From: Leptospira mayottensis 200901116
GTDB taxonomy: Bacteria; Spirochaetota; Leptospiria; Leptospirales; Leptospiraceae
DNA: 64,000 nucleotides
Assembly (NCBI RefSeq): GCF_000306675.2
Contig: NZ_CP024871.1
Span: forward strand, 2,267,501-2,331,500
Direction of reading: 5' to 3'
Below, one piece after another: positions 1-24,643 of this stretch. Below the pieces are notes generated by a model. The model ran no database searches. It was not told the origin of the DNA and worked only from the letters and a program-made list of their open reading frames with translations. Made by a program: the position numbers and the translations under genes. Position 1 is the first letter of the stretch. The number at the start of each line of letters is the position of its first letter.

Positions 1-1574
<1,574 letters not shown>

Positions 1575-1577
1575 GAA

Positions 1578-1914
<337 letters not shown>

Positions 1915-1937
1915 TCCTATAATATATATCAGACTCA

Positions 1938-4252
<2,315 letters not shown>

Positions 4253-4253
4253 C

Positions 4254-5351
<1,098 letters not shown>

Positions 5352-5409
5352 TACTCGCAATCTTCGATTTTTGAGATCTCATTTTTCAAGCCCATCCGAC
5401 CCCAGCAAA

Positions 5410-6000
5410 TCAAGATGAGTAACAAACATCTGCACGTTCGTTATTGAAAATCTCCGTTTGAAGAATCCGAACCTCTTTTAAATTCCAAACCGTCCAAAGT
5501 ACGGATAAAAATCCGTTTCTTTTAGGCCCGAAAAGATCAACTTTGGAATCTACTGCTGGATAAAATTCTGCTTTCTCATCTTCTATCTTTTCAATTTGTT
5601 TTTTGGAAATAGGAAAGTATTCTCTGTATCAAACGTGAAGATTTGTATCACATCACTTTTTACAAAGTATGTTCTTTCTCGTTGCTCGGCTTTGGATAAC
5701 GAAATACTTCGATGAAAACGACTAAAATTTGGAAGGATAATTCGGATTTTGTAGTCTTCGATTTCGGAAGAGCCGTAAACGACTCCTCCAAGTGCATAAA
5801 ACTTTTCTAAATTACCAATCAGATCCTTGAAAGCATATCCGAAAATTTGAAACTGACCTTTGTTGGGATGAGTTTTGAAATATAGACGAGCAAATCGATC
5901 GTTTGATTTTTCAGAATTCGATCTGCACTCTCAATCATCTCCGTTAAACACGGATTCCACTCCAACCTTGAAAAAAGGATATCTATCCCTCGGTTTCTTA
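5410..6000 (-). pseudogene. decayed hypothetical gene with internal stop and frameshift
   Basis: Reading leftward on the minus strand, one frame gives a protein-like stretch (YPFFKVGVESVFNGDD), a TGA, then about 90 clean residues (including QFQIFGYAFKDLIGNLEKFY and GGVVYGSSEIEDYKIRI) to a TAA. A neighbouring frame then continues (EKAEFYPAVDSKVDLFGPKR, FLSVLWTVWNLKEVRIL) to a stop at 5410-5412. The composition is ordinary and the segments follow one another, so I read it as a single gene inactivated by one stop and one indel. The 5' end is not identifiable. I do not recognise the family. Confidence 0.5.
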
Positions 6001-6555
6001 TTTCAGGCCATAAAATTCAAAGAATAACAAAGCCAACCACTGAACTCTTAAATATACCGATCGATATGTAACCTAAGGTAGATTTCGACCCACACTCGCT
6101 CTTTAAAAACCTTTTTTTCAATTTCAAATCGGTTTTGTATACAAGAGGCATGTTCTCTCTATTTGAGAGAATCAGAAAATTCTTATGTTCAAAAAGCATT
6201 TTTTTGTTTCCTCTCTTTGTCGGAAAAGAATTTAAAAAGTTTTTCCTCAAAAAAGAGCTCGTGAGAGAGACATAGATCCGATTTCAAGATATCAATTGAA
6301 AAGTTCGAAACATTGTTCGATTTTTTAGAAAGGATAAATTCACAAAATGTGAGATTTTCTTGACAATTTTTTGACCATGATTACCGTAAGCGCGACTGGA
6401 ATTTTTAGCTGCCTTTTCCCGGGTCAGTTGAGAACTTTTAAACGATAGAGCACCAGGAAAGGTCATTTCTCTTTCGAATCCCGCCGATTGATTGGTCTCG
6501 CCTTGCATTCTATTCGGATTTAGAAGCCAGTAATTTTTTGTAAGGACCCTTTCTC
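6001..6555. other. gene-poor interval upstream of the RRM gene
   Basis: There is no well-supported gene. A 77-codon minus-strand frame (6017-6250) exists, but it has no good start signal and a basic, low-information sequence; it could be the remote 5' remnant of the pseudogene to its left. The segment just upstream of 6556 should carry the promoter of the RNA-binding protein gene. The TAAGGACC at about 6540 is its Shine-Dalgarno. Confidence 0.4.
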
Positions 6556-6831
6556 ATGAACATTTATATAGGCAATCTCGCCTATCAGGCAACCGAAGAT
6601 GATCTCCGCAAAGCATTCGAATCCTTTGGAGAAGTGACCTCAGTGCGTATCATTACTGATAAACTTTCCGGCAAATCCCGGGGGTTAGCATTTGTGGAAA
6701 TGGCAAATAAAGAAGAAGGAAATGCAGCGATTGACGGCTTAAACGGAACCCAAATCCGTGGAAGAGAAATTAAAGTCAACGAAGCTCTTCCTAAAAAACC
6801 TTTTCCCGAAAAATCCCGATCCAGATATTGA
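6556..6831 (+). CDS. RNA-binding protein, single RRM domain
   Basis: This 91-residue protein is a complete RNA recognition motif and little else. RNP2 is IYIGNL (residues 3-8) and RNP1 is KSRGLAFVEM (about residues 40-49), with a short basic tail (KKPFPEKSRSRY). Stand-alone RRM proteins of this size are found in cyanobacteria and other bacteria, often cold-induced, and bind single-stranded RNA to influence mRNA stability or translation. An AAGGACC Shine-Dalgarno sits 8-9 bases before the ATG. It is a monocistronic gene in a gene-poor island. The family is secure; the RNA targets are unknown. Confidence 0.92.
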   Translation: MNIYIGNLAYQATEDDLRKAFESFGEVTSVRIITDKLSGKSRGLAFVEMANKEEGNAAIDGLNGTQIRGREIKVNEALPKKPFPEKSRSRY

Positions 6832-8660
<1,829 letters not shown>

Positions 8661-8831
8661 ATCAAACGATTTACTCGATTCACATTTCCTAAACTCAATA
8701 AAGGGCCATTTTGATTCGGTTATTATATTCCTCAAATTTAAATTGGGCCTTCCAGCAAAGCGAGATATCCACTTTTTTCATATAATTGCAAGCTTATCCG
8801 AAGAAAGGTTTGTTTCGAATTTAAACGACTA

Positions 8832-9011
8832 AGAGTCTGTCCAACACTTTTAGAATGTGAAAACTCCTGTAAAAATTGAATAACAATAAAATCGTTCAAA
8901 AGTTCATAAGTACCCAAAAGACAATTTCTGTGGGAACCCAGCGTTTTATTACGATCCTACTGAATGATTAAAAAACTGACTTCTTTTTAGATTTTGGTTT
9001 GAACAGACTCT
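8832..9011. mobile_element. MITE-like element, about 180 bp with 13-bp terminal inverted repeats
   Basis: The left end AGAGTCTGTCCAA (8832-8844) is matched at the right by TTGAACAGACTCT ending at 9011, 12 of 13 positions in inverted orientation. The interior has no open frame. Ends of this type (GAGTCTGTTCAAA) are typical of IS5-family elements, so this is probably a non-autonomous derivative. Similar ends occur at 55671 and 56254 in this window. I could not identify a target duplication with confidence. Confidence 0.55.
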
Positions 9012-9289
9012 ATCTTTTGGACCCAAGTATTTCTATTTCTGAGTCCTTTTCGAATCCCTAAAAGATCACTTAAGACCGCATTGCTATCCTCAAATCGCAG
9101 ATTGACAAACTTTATTAAATTCAAAATTTATTTCATAATAATTTTTACGATAAAAGATGTTTTACCAAATCCGTTTCTAAAGGACTTGAAGTCTCTGGTT
9201 TCGAATATTTTTCGGTTCGAGCATTTGCCAGAACAAGTAAAAAATAAGATTTCGTGAAACCTGGATTCAGAACTCGCCGCAAAGCGGTT

Positions 9290-9880
<591 letters not shown>

Positions 9881-10020
9881 TTGAAAATAACCTAAAATTT
9901 TAAAATAGAGTTGTCGAAAAATCAATTCTCCATCCGTTTCTGTTTAATGAAAATGATCGATGGAAGCATTTTGTTGATCCGAACTTTTCAACAACTCTAA
10001 TGTACAATTCCTTTGGAAAC

Positions 10021-11553
<1,533 letters not shown>

Positions 11554-11699
11554 GGGCGGATTCTCCCGGAAAAGAATTTTCACGATTCTTCACACAAAAT
11601 TCTACCCATTAAATGTAAAAGAGAAATTCGGAACTCAAGACTAATAAAATCCAGAAATTCTTGACTTCACATTGTGTAGATTTTTTTTGAAATTAATAA

Positions 11700-11720
11700 T
11701 GATAATAAGACTCATTATCA
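11700..11720 (+). promoter_or_regulatory. Fur-box-like palindrome upstream of the RCC1/di-haem operon
   Basis: Two perfect inverted 7-mers, TGATAAT (11700-11706) and ATTATCA (11714-11720), flank a 7-base spacer 23 bp before the TTG start of the RCC1-protein gene. Compared by eye with the classical 19-bp Fur box on the reverse strand, 15 of 19 positions agree. The position suits repression by a Fur-family protein. Binding itself is inferred. Confidence 0.6.
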
Positions 11721-11743
11721 GAAATTAAAAGAGGCGAGCAATC

Positions 11744-13264
<1,521 letters not shown>

Positions 13265-13279
13265 TATTCAGGATTTAAA

Positions 13280-14794
<1,515 letters not shown>

Positions 14795-14867
14795 GCCTCA
14801 TCACAAAACGCCTCAAATATCCTAAAGAAGAAATGTAATAGGCAACACAATTCCGTGAGTTTGAACT

Positions 14868-14895
14868 TGTCGCACACTCCTTAGGATGTGCGACA
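14868..14895. terminator. hairpin between convergent genes
   Basis: TGTCGCACA (14868-14876) and TGTGCGACA (14887-14895) form a perfect 9-bp stem with a 10-base loop. It lies between the convergent ends of the di-haem gene and katE. There is no long T-run on either side, so it may be a weak bidirectional terminator or a transcript-protecting hairpin. Confidence 0.5.
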
Positions 14896-14911
14896 TTGAA
14901 TTCCTTAGGAA

Positions 14912-16860
<1,949 letters not shown>

Positions 16861-16976
16861 TGTTGTCGTTTCTTTGGGAATTTTTCCTTCCAAACTGTGT
16901 TTTCAATCGGTTTGAAATTCAAAATTCATCTCAAAACCTCCATTAAATTGAAAAATAAATCCATAATTTTTCAATT

Positions 16977-17099
<123 letters not shown>

Positions 17100-17122
17100 T
17101 ATCTCCCCTGGAGAATTGTCAC

Positions 17123-17578
<456 letters not shown>

Positions 17579-18021
17579 TCCTTCTTTTCCAACGTTCTAA
17601 ATTTATCCTGAGAAATGAATCGATGACTTAAACGCTTTTACGAGTTTCTTTGTAAAACGCAATTTTATCCAAACGGCAATTCGGAGATTTCAAATTCGAT
17701 CTTAAACGCTTTCCCATAATGGCTTCTTATTGGTACCGGTAATGTTCGATTTTCTTCTAAACCTGATACCCAATTGCCAAAGAGATTTCAATTCGTTGTT
17801 GTTACAAGTGCGCACGTTTTTGTCAAATGGCGATCCATAAATAATATCCCTCAATTTTTTATACGAGAAATTAAATTTCATCTAGAATCAGATTTTTTTA
17901 TTTCTCCAAATCAATACAGAAAATATAGACTATTCCTTATTCTTTTCCAATTTATGTCCTCAAAATTGTTATCGGATTTTTAAAAACCGCCGATCCTAGA
18001 ATAAGGATCAGGAGAAGAAAT
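17579..18021. other. intergenic region before flgF
   Basis: About 440 bp lie between perRA and flgF. The open frames here are short, overlap both strands and lack start signals, so I see no gene. The right end carries the AGGAG Shine-Dalgarno of flgF and presumably its promoter. The AAACGCTTT word repeated near 17630 and 17703 is too short to interpret. Confidence 0.45.
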
Positions 18022-18885
<864 letters not shown>

Positions 18886-18951
18886 TTATCCCTCCAGTCG
18901 AATCCCGAACCGCGACTCTTTTCGATCACTCAGCAGATTGAGAAAACGAAA

Positions 18952-19616
18952 ATGAAGATCCCTGTGGATCTTAGTTTTAGTACCGCAAAAATTTCCACCC
19001 AAGACAAACGCAACAATCCAGCGCTTAATCTTCCTTTCTTTACGAATATAACAAAGAAGATCCTGAACGACTTCTACCCAAAATACTGCCCTAACTGCGA
19101 AGACAAACTACTGACGAAGGAAATCTCAACTCGTCCTGAACTGATCCGTTGTGACGACTGCCGTTACCTGACTTCGAGGTTGAGTTACACACCCTTGCAC
19201 CACTTCAAACTTCCGATGTGGATGTTTGGTTACGTCCTTTACGAGAGCTTGATCCAACACCCGAAAGTAGTAACCTCAACAGAGATCAGCAAACGACTGA
19301 GAATCTCCTACAAAGCTGCGGCACTCCTGAAGAAAAGGTTTCAATGTTTTGCTTCCGATCAATTACCCAAATACAAACAACTTACCTTTGATGCGTTAAA
19401 TCGTGAGTTCAAGAATTTCTCCTTACCAGCAGATGAGGAAGCGGACGTAATGAAGAAGATGGAGAACAAGCCCTATGTCTGTGCAGACACTGCAGTATTG
19501 TATTCTGCAAGCGAAAGAGCCAATCAGGGACGAAAGAGATACCGACATGGTGGAGCAACCGCCTCAATCTACCTCTCCGACAAATTGGGTGGAAGACAGG
19601 TTGGAACCTTAGATCC
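18952..19616 (+). pseudogene. 5' part of a zinc-ribbon transposase (IS1595-like), interrupted by an IS5-type element
   Basis: About 220 residues are readable from ATG 18952. They include a zinc ribbon (CPNC...CDDC, residues ~42-64), a helical region ([23 protein letters not shown]), then [24 protein letters not shown] and [15 protein letters not shown], the start of a DDE-type core. The frame then enters the terminal repeat of the IS5-type element and becomes its reverse strand. The sequence right of that element does not resume the transposase, so the 3' half is lost. The family name is my best guess from the ribbon and core spacing. Confidence 0.7.
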
Positions 19617-20473
19617 GGTCTCAAAACTATCTATTAAAGAAATTGAAAACAATAATAGTGCTCGCGAGGTAAAGAGAAGCCATATAATTTTCAGATTTTC
19701 TTTCCCACCGGATAAGGATAGCCCTGAATCGATTGTGCCAACTGTTAGTTCTTTCAACGACCCATCTTCGAGGCTTTCCTTTATATTTACCGATCAATGG
19801 TTTCTCGCCTCTTCTTCGAATGTGAGGCCGGATATTTCTTCTTCTAATTAATTTTTCCGTATCTTTAAAGTCATATCCTTTATCAAGACAGAGATGTTTT
19901 GGTTTCTTTTTTCTTCTACCGGAAAAAATCAGGATTGAATTTAAAGTCTCTTTTACGTTATGCTTGTCATGAACATTGGCTCCACTCAATGTTATGGCCA
20001 ATGGAATTCCATTTCCATCCGTAAGGATATGCCGTTTAACCCCTAATTTGGCGCGGTCTGTAGGGTTTTTGCCGGTTAAACTCCCCCTTTGGGAGCTTTA
20101 ACAATTGCGGAATCCATCAAGGCCCAGTCCCATGCTATCTTATTCTTCACATCATAATATTTTAAAATAGATTTATAAACCTTTTTGAATACTCCCGCTC
20201 GCTCCCATTCTTGGAATCTTCTGTGACAAGTTTGACCAGATCCGAAGTTACTCGGAATTGCCCGCCACTGACAGCCTGTTTTCATTCGATAGATGATCCC
20301 CGCCATTACCACTCTTGTAGGTAATCGATTGCGACCTCCTTGGAGATTTGCCCTAACTTTTGGGATTAATGGTTCTATTTTTTCCCAAAGTGCATCGGGG
20401 ATCTCTGAATAATATTTGTCCATTTCACAAGTAAATAATTACGATTCAAAAGTACAACCAGTTTTGAGACCGG
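19615..20473 (-). mobile_element. IS5-family (IS427-like) insertion sequence, about 859 bp
   Basis: The ends are a perfect 14-bp inverted repeat: CCGGTCTCAAAACT (19615-19628) and AGTTTTGAGACCGG (20460-20473). A two-frame transposase fills the element on the minus strand. Size and organisation fit the IS427 group of IS5. No direct target duplication is evident at the borders, and the interrupted gene does not continue on the right. The present junctions may therefore come from recombination between copies rather than simple insertion. Confidence 0.85.
19627..20423 (-). CDS. IS5-family transposase in two overlapping frames
   Basis: The first frame, 20423-20076, encodes 115 residues ([54 protein letters not shown]). 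The second, reaching 19627, carries [32 protein letters not shown] and [16 protein letters not shown]. Together they supply the DDE triad in [16 protein letters not shown] and VERTNSW. The frames join by a -1 shift at a run of five Gs (AAAGGGGGAGT). This could be programmed frameshifting, usual for this group, or loss of one G from six. Joined length would be about 265 residues, normal for the family. It catalyses cut-and-paste transposition if the shift works. Confidence 0.85.
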
Positions 20474-20554
20474 CTCTAAGTGCTCATCCTTAATGATCAT
20501 GTGCGGAAAAGATGAACTATATCGAACGGCCATTTTAAGCAGAAACAAAAGATT

Positions 20555-20704
20555 TCATAAATCAAATTGTCGCTTCGGAATATCTAAAATCCTTTCCGTT
20601 TCTCGAATGTTTTTTATTATGAATTTGACTAAATTTCGTTGGTCTAGCTTAGAAACAGTTTTTTTAATTTGATCGTAATAGACTATGGTATCTTCTTGGT
20701 CCAT
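20555..20704 (-). CDS. small hypothetical protein (49 aa)
   Basis: ATG 20704 opens a 49-codon frame beginning MDQEDTIVYYDQIKKTVSKL and containing a charged helical segment (QRNLVKFIIKNIRETERIL), with a stop at 20555. The amphipathic, Lys/Glu-rich sequence looks more coding-like than its surroundings, but the Shine-Dalgarno is poor. It lies among IS remnants and could be a truncated gene or a small accessory ORF. I recognise no family. Confidence 0.3.
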   Translation of the reverse strand: MDQEDTIVYYDQIKKTVSKLDQRNLVKFIIKNIRETERILDIPKRQFDL

Positions 20705-20980
20705 TTCATTTCTGTTATATTAATTTTTTAGAACTCCTAACGACTTAATATTCTGTAAATTAAAACTCTATTCTATAATCCAATAACCTTCCGAAATTTG
20801 TTCAACTTCCATTTTCGGGAAGTTTTTGAAAGTGGAAAAGCTTTTTTGTTGAATATCTAATTTTAAAACACCTCAGTTGTATGTGCTCTGAATCGAAGCC
20901 AACCCGCGCAAAAAGTCAGTTATCTTTTTCTAAAAGTGATATTAGAACTTTCATTTTTTCGAATAATTCATCAAAGGTTA

Positions 20981-21445
20981 TCACTTAGATATTATTAAGC
21001 TGTTGTCTATATAACTCGAAGGATCAATACCTGCGAGCTTCGCATACTGAATCAACGAAACTCGTAGTCGCGCCTTGCGGACAACCGGAGAAGAGCCAGT
21101 TCTTTCTACCGACAACAAAAGGACGAATATCGTTCTCGACAAGATTCGTATCCAACTGCACCTCAGGGTAATCCAAAAACAAAATCAACTTTTTCCATGA
21201 AACGCGACCCATAGAGAGCGTTTCAGCTGAAGATAGCGGAGCGTAATCGAAAGCTCTCATACGAAGTATGAAAAACCGGAAATCTATTCCTCTAAAAACT
21301 TGGCGCTTCGACTCGTTTCATAGAGATAAAGAACAACGGGTTTCTCTCGAATAAAACCTCGAATCAACCACATATACGATTTTGGTGTATTAGGTTTTCC
21401 TTCTTCGTTTAACACTTGGAGAACCGTCTCGTCGATTTGTAATCA
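20981..21445 (-). pseudogene. IS66-family transposase remnant
   Basis: Minus-strand fragments of an IS66 TnpC are readable in order. The first, about 21445-21290, is LQIDETVLQVLNEEGKPN, then SYMWLIRGFIREKPVVLYLY and a premature stop. The second, 21260 to about 21040, is the C-terminal part with FLDYPEVQLDTNLVENDIRP and RKNWLFSGCPQGA. After a frameshift, SLIQYAKLAGIDPSSYIDNS ends at 20981. A piece of the core between the first two segments is deleted. The order and family motifs are clear; the element is certainly dead. Confidence 0.8.
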
Positions 21446-21575
21446 ATCTCTTTCTGACAGTCGATATTCGTTTTTTTCATATACGGAAGTTTAACACGTC
21501 ATCTATATTTGCGTAAGATGCGGGTAATTGAGCGCTTACAGAAAAACTATATGGCTAATTTTTGTCCGGAGAATC

Positions 21576-21833
21576 TTAGCCAATTGATTCAAAGAACAAA
21601 ATTTTCTTTAAGAATATTGAAATCGGATCGTCAGTTTCGATAGTTATTGGAAACAAGCTGCCGTTTAGGTACTTTTTTTTATAGGGATCAGTAAAATGCA
21701 GTTTCCAAAGATTAAGGTTATTAAAAAAATGATAAACAAAAAATGGATTGTAAAACTCAAACGGAAATCCTCCGGGAATAAATTTTGACAAGTCTACATA
21801 CAAAATTCCGTTTGTCGAATACAAAGAACTCAC
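21576..21833 (-). CDS. hypothetical 85-residue ORF coupled to the phosphatase gene
   Basis: A GTG at 21833 overlaps the stop of the phosphatase gene (GTGA), giving an 85-residue product rich in Phe and Tyr ([22 protein letters not shown]). It stops next to the IS66 remnant, so it may be the truncated start of a longer downstream gene of the signalling operon. There is no recognisable domain. The overlap is the main argument that it is real. Confidence 0.35.
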   Translation of the reverse strand: MSSLYSTNGILYVDLSKFIPGGFPFEFYNPFFVYHFFNNLNLWKLHFTDPYKKKYLNGSLFPITIETDDPISIFLKKILFFESIG

Positions 21834-23227
21834 GCTCCCTTATTTTTCAAAAGCAGTAGAGTCATATCGTCGCTCTGAACCTTTTCAAAATCGGTCACCT
21901 TTGAAAAAATTTCAGTTCCGAGTTGTCTAAGCGGAAGTTTTGCGTTGGACTCAAGCAATTTGATCAGCCTTTCTTCTCCAAATAGTTCATCGGATTGATT
22001 GCGGGCTTCCGTGATTCCGTCCGTGTATAAAAGTACGATATCTCCAACGGACATAGGAACTCTATGGTCTTCCAGAACTTCTCCTAAATCGTCGACGATT
22101 CCAAGCCAAGAACCGGTCGTAGGAATCACTTCCACTTTTTTTTCTTGGGCGCGATAGATCATCAGATCCATGTGTTTTCCGGACACGAGTAAATAATTGT
22201 CTTCCAGTCGAAAAAGCATCATCGTCATATAACGATCCGTCCCCAAGCGTGCGATATTCTCTTTAATGACTCGATTAGCCTCATTCAATACTTCGGAAGG
22301 GTTAAGCATTGTCTTTTGTTGAACGATTGCTTGTATCGCAGTTTGAGCCATCATCATGATCAATCCGGATTCTACTCCGTGACCGGAAACGTCTCCGATT
22401 CCCACCCACTTTTCTCCGTTAGATGCATCGATAATGTCGTAATAATCTCCCCCCACCGAATCCGTGGGAACCATAAGAGCCGCTACCTCGTAATGTCCTA
22501 TGTTCGACTTACGTGGAAGAAGAGCCGTTTGTATCATTTTGGCTAACTGCATCTCACCCCAGAGAGCGTCTCTGGCTCGCAGCACTTCCGCGCGAGAGTT
22601 GTCCAGGTTTTGATTGGCCCCCACAAGTTCGGCTCTTAAGAAATATTCGGATCGAACAAGTTTGAATCTCACCCAAGAGATCGCGGCGGTGATGATAATC
22701 GTAGATCCAAGAAAAAAGAGATTGTTCACAATGATTCTCGGATCGAAGGGTTGACCCTCTACTATATTAAATCCGAGATAGATGGACAACACAAGAAATC
22801 CATTGACCACGGAATGGATCGGACGCCAGGAAAGAAGAATGTTCACCGCCATAAGCACGAGCATCAAACCGGCATAGTAACTTGAATTGAACCCTCCTAG
22901 ATCCACGGTCATTAAAACGATCATCAGACTGATCATGGAGGAAATAATATATCCATGCAAAGGATAAGAACGATTAGGATGAGTAAAACGAATTAGAAGA
23001 TACTCTATGATAACGAGAACCGTCGTTGCTCCTCTGTAAATTGCGAATCGAAGATGCAAATGCGGAGGTTGTGTATAATAATCCAAAAGTAAAAAAAATG
23101 GAATGAGGATCATACAAAGCATCGTGAGTACCTGCATCCATTCGCGGACGATTCCCTGAAGGTATATTTCAAAATCATCATTTACCTTCGGATTCATAAC
23201 TATTTTGTCTTTGAGTGTGAACTGCAT
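21830..23227 (-). CDS. membrane-anchored PP2C-type (SpoIIE/RsbU) serine phosphatase
   Basis: This 465-residue protein has an N-terminal membrane module of about six helices (residues ~30-205), a short coiled-coil linker (AELVGANQNLDNSRAEVLRARDALWGEM), and a full SpoIIE phosphatase domain (~225-460). The metal motifs are intact: VGGDYYDIID, GIGDVSGHGVESGL, LLYTDGITEARN and SDDMTLLLL. RsbU/SpoIIE enzymes dephosphorylate anti-anti-sigma (STAS) proteins to release partner-switch regulators. It is the distal gene of an operon that also encodes an HATPase and a STAS-like protein, its probable kinase and substrate. The membrane part presumably senses an unknown signal. It starts 17 bp after the methyltransferase gene. 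Confidence 0.92.
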   Translation of the reverse strand: MQFTLKDKIVMNPKVNDDFEIYLQGIVREWMQVLTMLCMILIPFFLLLDYYTQPPHLHLRFAIYRGATTVLVIIEYLLIRFTHPNRSYPLHGYIISSMISLMIVLMTVDLGGFNSSYYAGLMLVLMAVNILLSWRPIHSVVNGFLVLSIYLGFNIVEGQPFDPRIIVNNLFFLGSTIIITAAISWVRFKLVRSEYFLRAELVGANQNLDNSRAEVLRARDALWGEMQLAKMIQTALLPRKSNIGHYEVAALMVPTDSVGGDYYDIIDASNGEKWVGIGDVSGHGVESGLIMMMAQTAIQAIVQQKTMLNPSEVLNEANRVIKENIARLGTDRYMTMMLFRLEDNYLLVSGKHMDLMIYRAQEKKVEVIPTTGSWLGIVDDLGEVLEDHRVPMSVGDIVLLYTDGITEARNQSDELFGEERLIKLLESNAKLPLRQLGTEIFSKVTDFEKVQSDDMTLLLLKNKGA

Positions 23228-23243
23228 ACTTTTAAACCGTTTT

Positions 23244-24638
23244 TTAACCGTTAGGCGCCCGCATTTCCAGAAACATCTGGCATCCAGTTTTTTCGAAAAA
23301 GACGCGACTATCTCCCGGAAGAGTGGAAGCCAATTCTAACATTTCTTCTTCCGTTCTATGATACAGAACCCAGTCCAGCCAATACTCCATAAACGCTTTA
23401 TCAGGATTATTGACGTGAAAGTTTCCTACAATCAGCCTACCGCCGGGCCTGAGCATCTCGAAAAGTCTCGCAAGTACCGCTCTTGCAACCGGAGGAGTTA
23501 AGTAATCGAAAAGTCCCATCGAATAGATAAAGTCGAATCTTCCCCAAGCCCCCGGAAGATCTCTGATACGGAGCATAGAACGTACAGAATCGTTGATATA
23601 TTTAACGTGGATCGAAAGACCTTTCTCAAGTTCGAGTTGATTCACCGTGTTCATAGCAACTCGAAGTGCTTCCATATCCTGATCGAGTAATGTAAAATGA
23701 ATTTTTTTCAACCCGACCATATCGCTGAAAGCTTCTCCAATTTCATCGGCGGGACCACAAGCGACGGACATAGCGCGAAAATCAGAATTACCGTGATTTT
23801 CTACGGCCTCTTGAATTTGATCCGCGATCATCCTGCGCCGATTGCGTACCGCATTCGCTGCTGGGATTTGTAGAGGATAACTGTGCAATAACCTTGCAAA
23901 AAGAGACTTACCCATGACTTCATTTTCATAAATCATCTTCATCATTTCATAGTCTCCCGCGTATCCGCGAGGTTTTAAATTCGTCCTCAGCATAAAAGCG
24001 GAATGAAGAATAAAATCCCAGACTTGTTTTCTGAAAAAAAATCCGTGCGCTTCGTTTTCGTCCTTTGAGAAATTTTTTGTTTGTTCCTGGAGTTCTTGCA
24101 CTTTGGATTCGAAAAATTCCATAAACGTCTGACCTTCCCGATCTAGAATCATCTGATGCAAATGTTCCTGAACCGGCCCCGGTTCTTTTAAAAATTTCCG
24201 ATCCAAGTCGTCGAAGAATTGTTTATATACGTTCAATTCGAACGTAAGGTTGGCGCTGTATTCTTTAAAACGTTGATTCACTTTTTCTTTTTGATTGAGT
24301 ATTAATTGTAAATTAAAAAGTCCGGTGTCGTATACGGTGAATCTCTTTTTGCCGATCAGATCGGCCACGTCTACTGTATCATCGAGAAGCAATACCAAAT
24401 ACTGAGGAAGAGCGGTGGAAGTGGCCGCATTTTTAACGGGAAGCATTCTACATCTACCGAGTTCGATTCTTTTTCCATCCAGCTCGATGATAAATCCGTC
24501 GGCGTTAAATGGAACGATGTATGGCGGCGCCTTTGGAAGCCGAATTTGAAAAGAATAGCGCGAATGCCCACACACTTCTACATTCGTAATGCTCCCATTC
24601 GTCTGGAGTAGGCCCACGATTGTATGTTCAACAATCAT
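23244..24638 (-). CDS. SAM-dependent methyltransferase, PhcB-like (fatty-acid methyl ester signal synthase family)
   Basis: The protein has 464 residues. Residues 1-110 form a PilZ-like beta domain of uncertain function, followed by a helical segment. A class I methyltransferase fold occupies about 220-450. AMSVACGPADEIGEAF is the SAM-binding loop, FTLLDQDMEAL the acidic strand end, FDFIYSMGLFDYL motif IV, and LFEMLRPGGRLIVGNF the post-motif strand. A KPRGYAGDYEMMKMIYE segment before the SAM site is shared with proteins annotated as 3-hydroxypalmitic acid methyl ester synthases (Ralstonia PhcB group). It may make a lipid-type signal, but the substrate is inferred only. It is 5 bp from the STAS-like gene and clearly part of the operon. 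Confidence 0.75.
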   Translation of the reverse strand: MIVEHTIVGLLQTNGSITNVEVCGHSRYSFQIRLPKAPPYIVPFNADGFIIELDGKRIELGRCRMLPVKNAATSTALPQYLVLLLDDTVDVADLIGKKRFTVYDTGLFNLQLILNQKEKVNQRFKEYSANLTFELNVYKQFFDDLDRKFLKEPGPVQEHLHQMILDREGQTFMEFFESKVQELQEQTKNFSKDENEAHGFFFRKQVWDFILHSAFMLRTNLKPRGYAGDYEMMKMIYENEVMGKSLFARLLHSYPLQIPAANAVRNRRRMIADQIQEAVENHGNSDFRAMSVACGPADEIGEAFSDMVGLKKIHFTLLDQDMEALRVAMNTVNQLELEKGLSIHVKYINDSVRSMLRIRDLPGAWGRFDFIYSMGLFDYLTPPVARAVLARLFEMLRPGGRLIVGNFHVNNPDKAFMEYWLDWVLYHRTEEEMLELASTLPGDSRVFFEKTGCQMFLEMRAPNG

Positions 24639-24643
24639 ATAAA

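Noticed and set aside
6017..6250. 77-residue minus-strand frame ending FKSSVVGFVIL
   Set aside because: No Shine-Dalgarno, basic low-information sequence; at best the 5' debris of the pseudogene to its left.
19627..19851. C-terminal ~75 residues of the plus-strand frame that starts at 18952
   Set aside because: These codons are the reverse strand of the IS5-type transposase, not part of the interrupted transposase.
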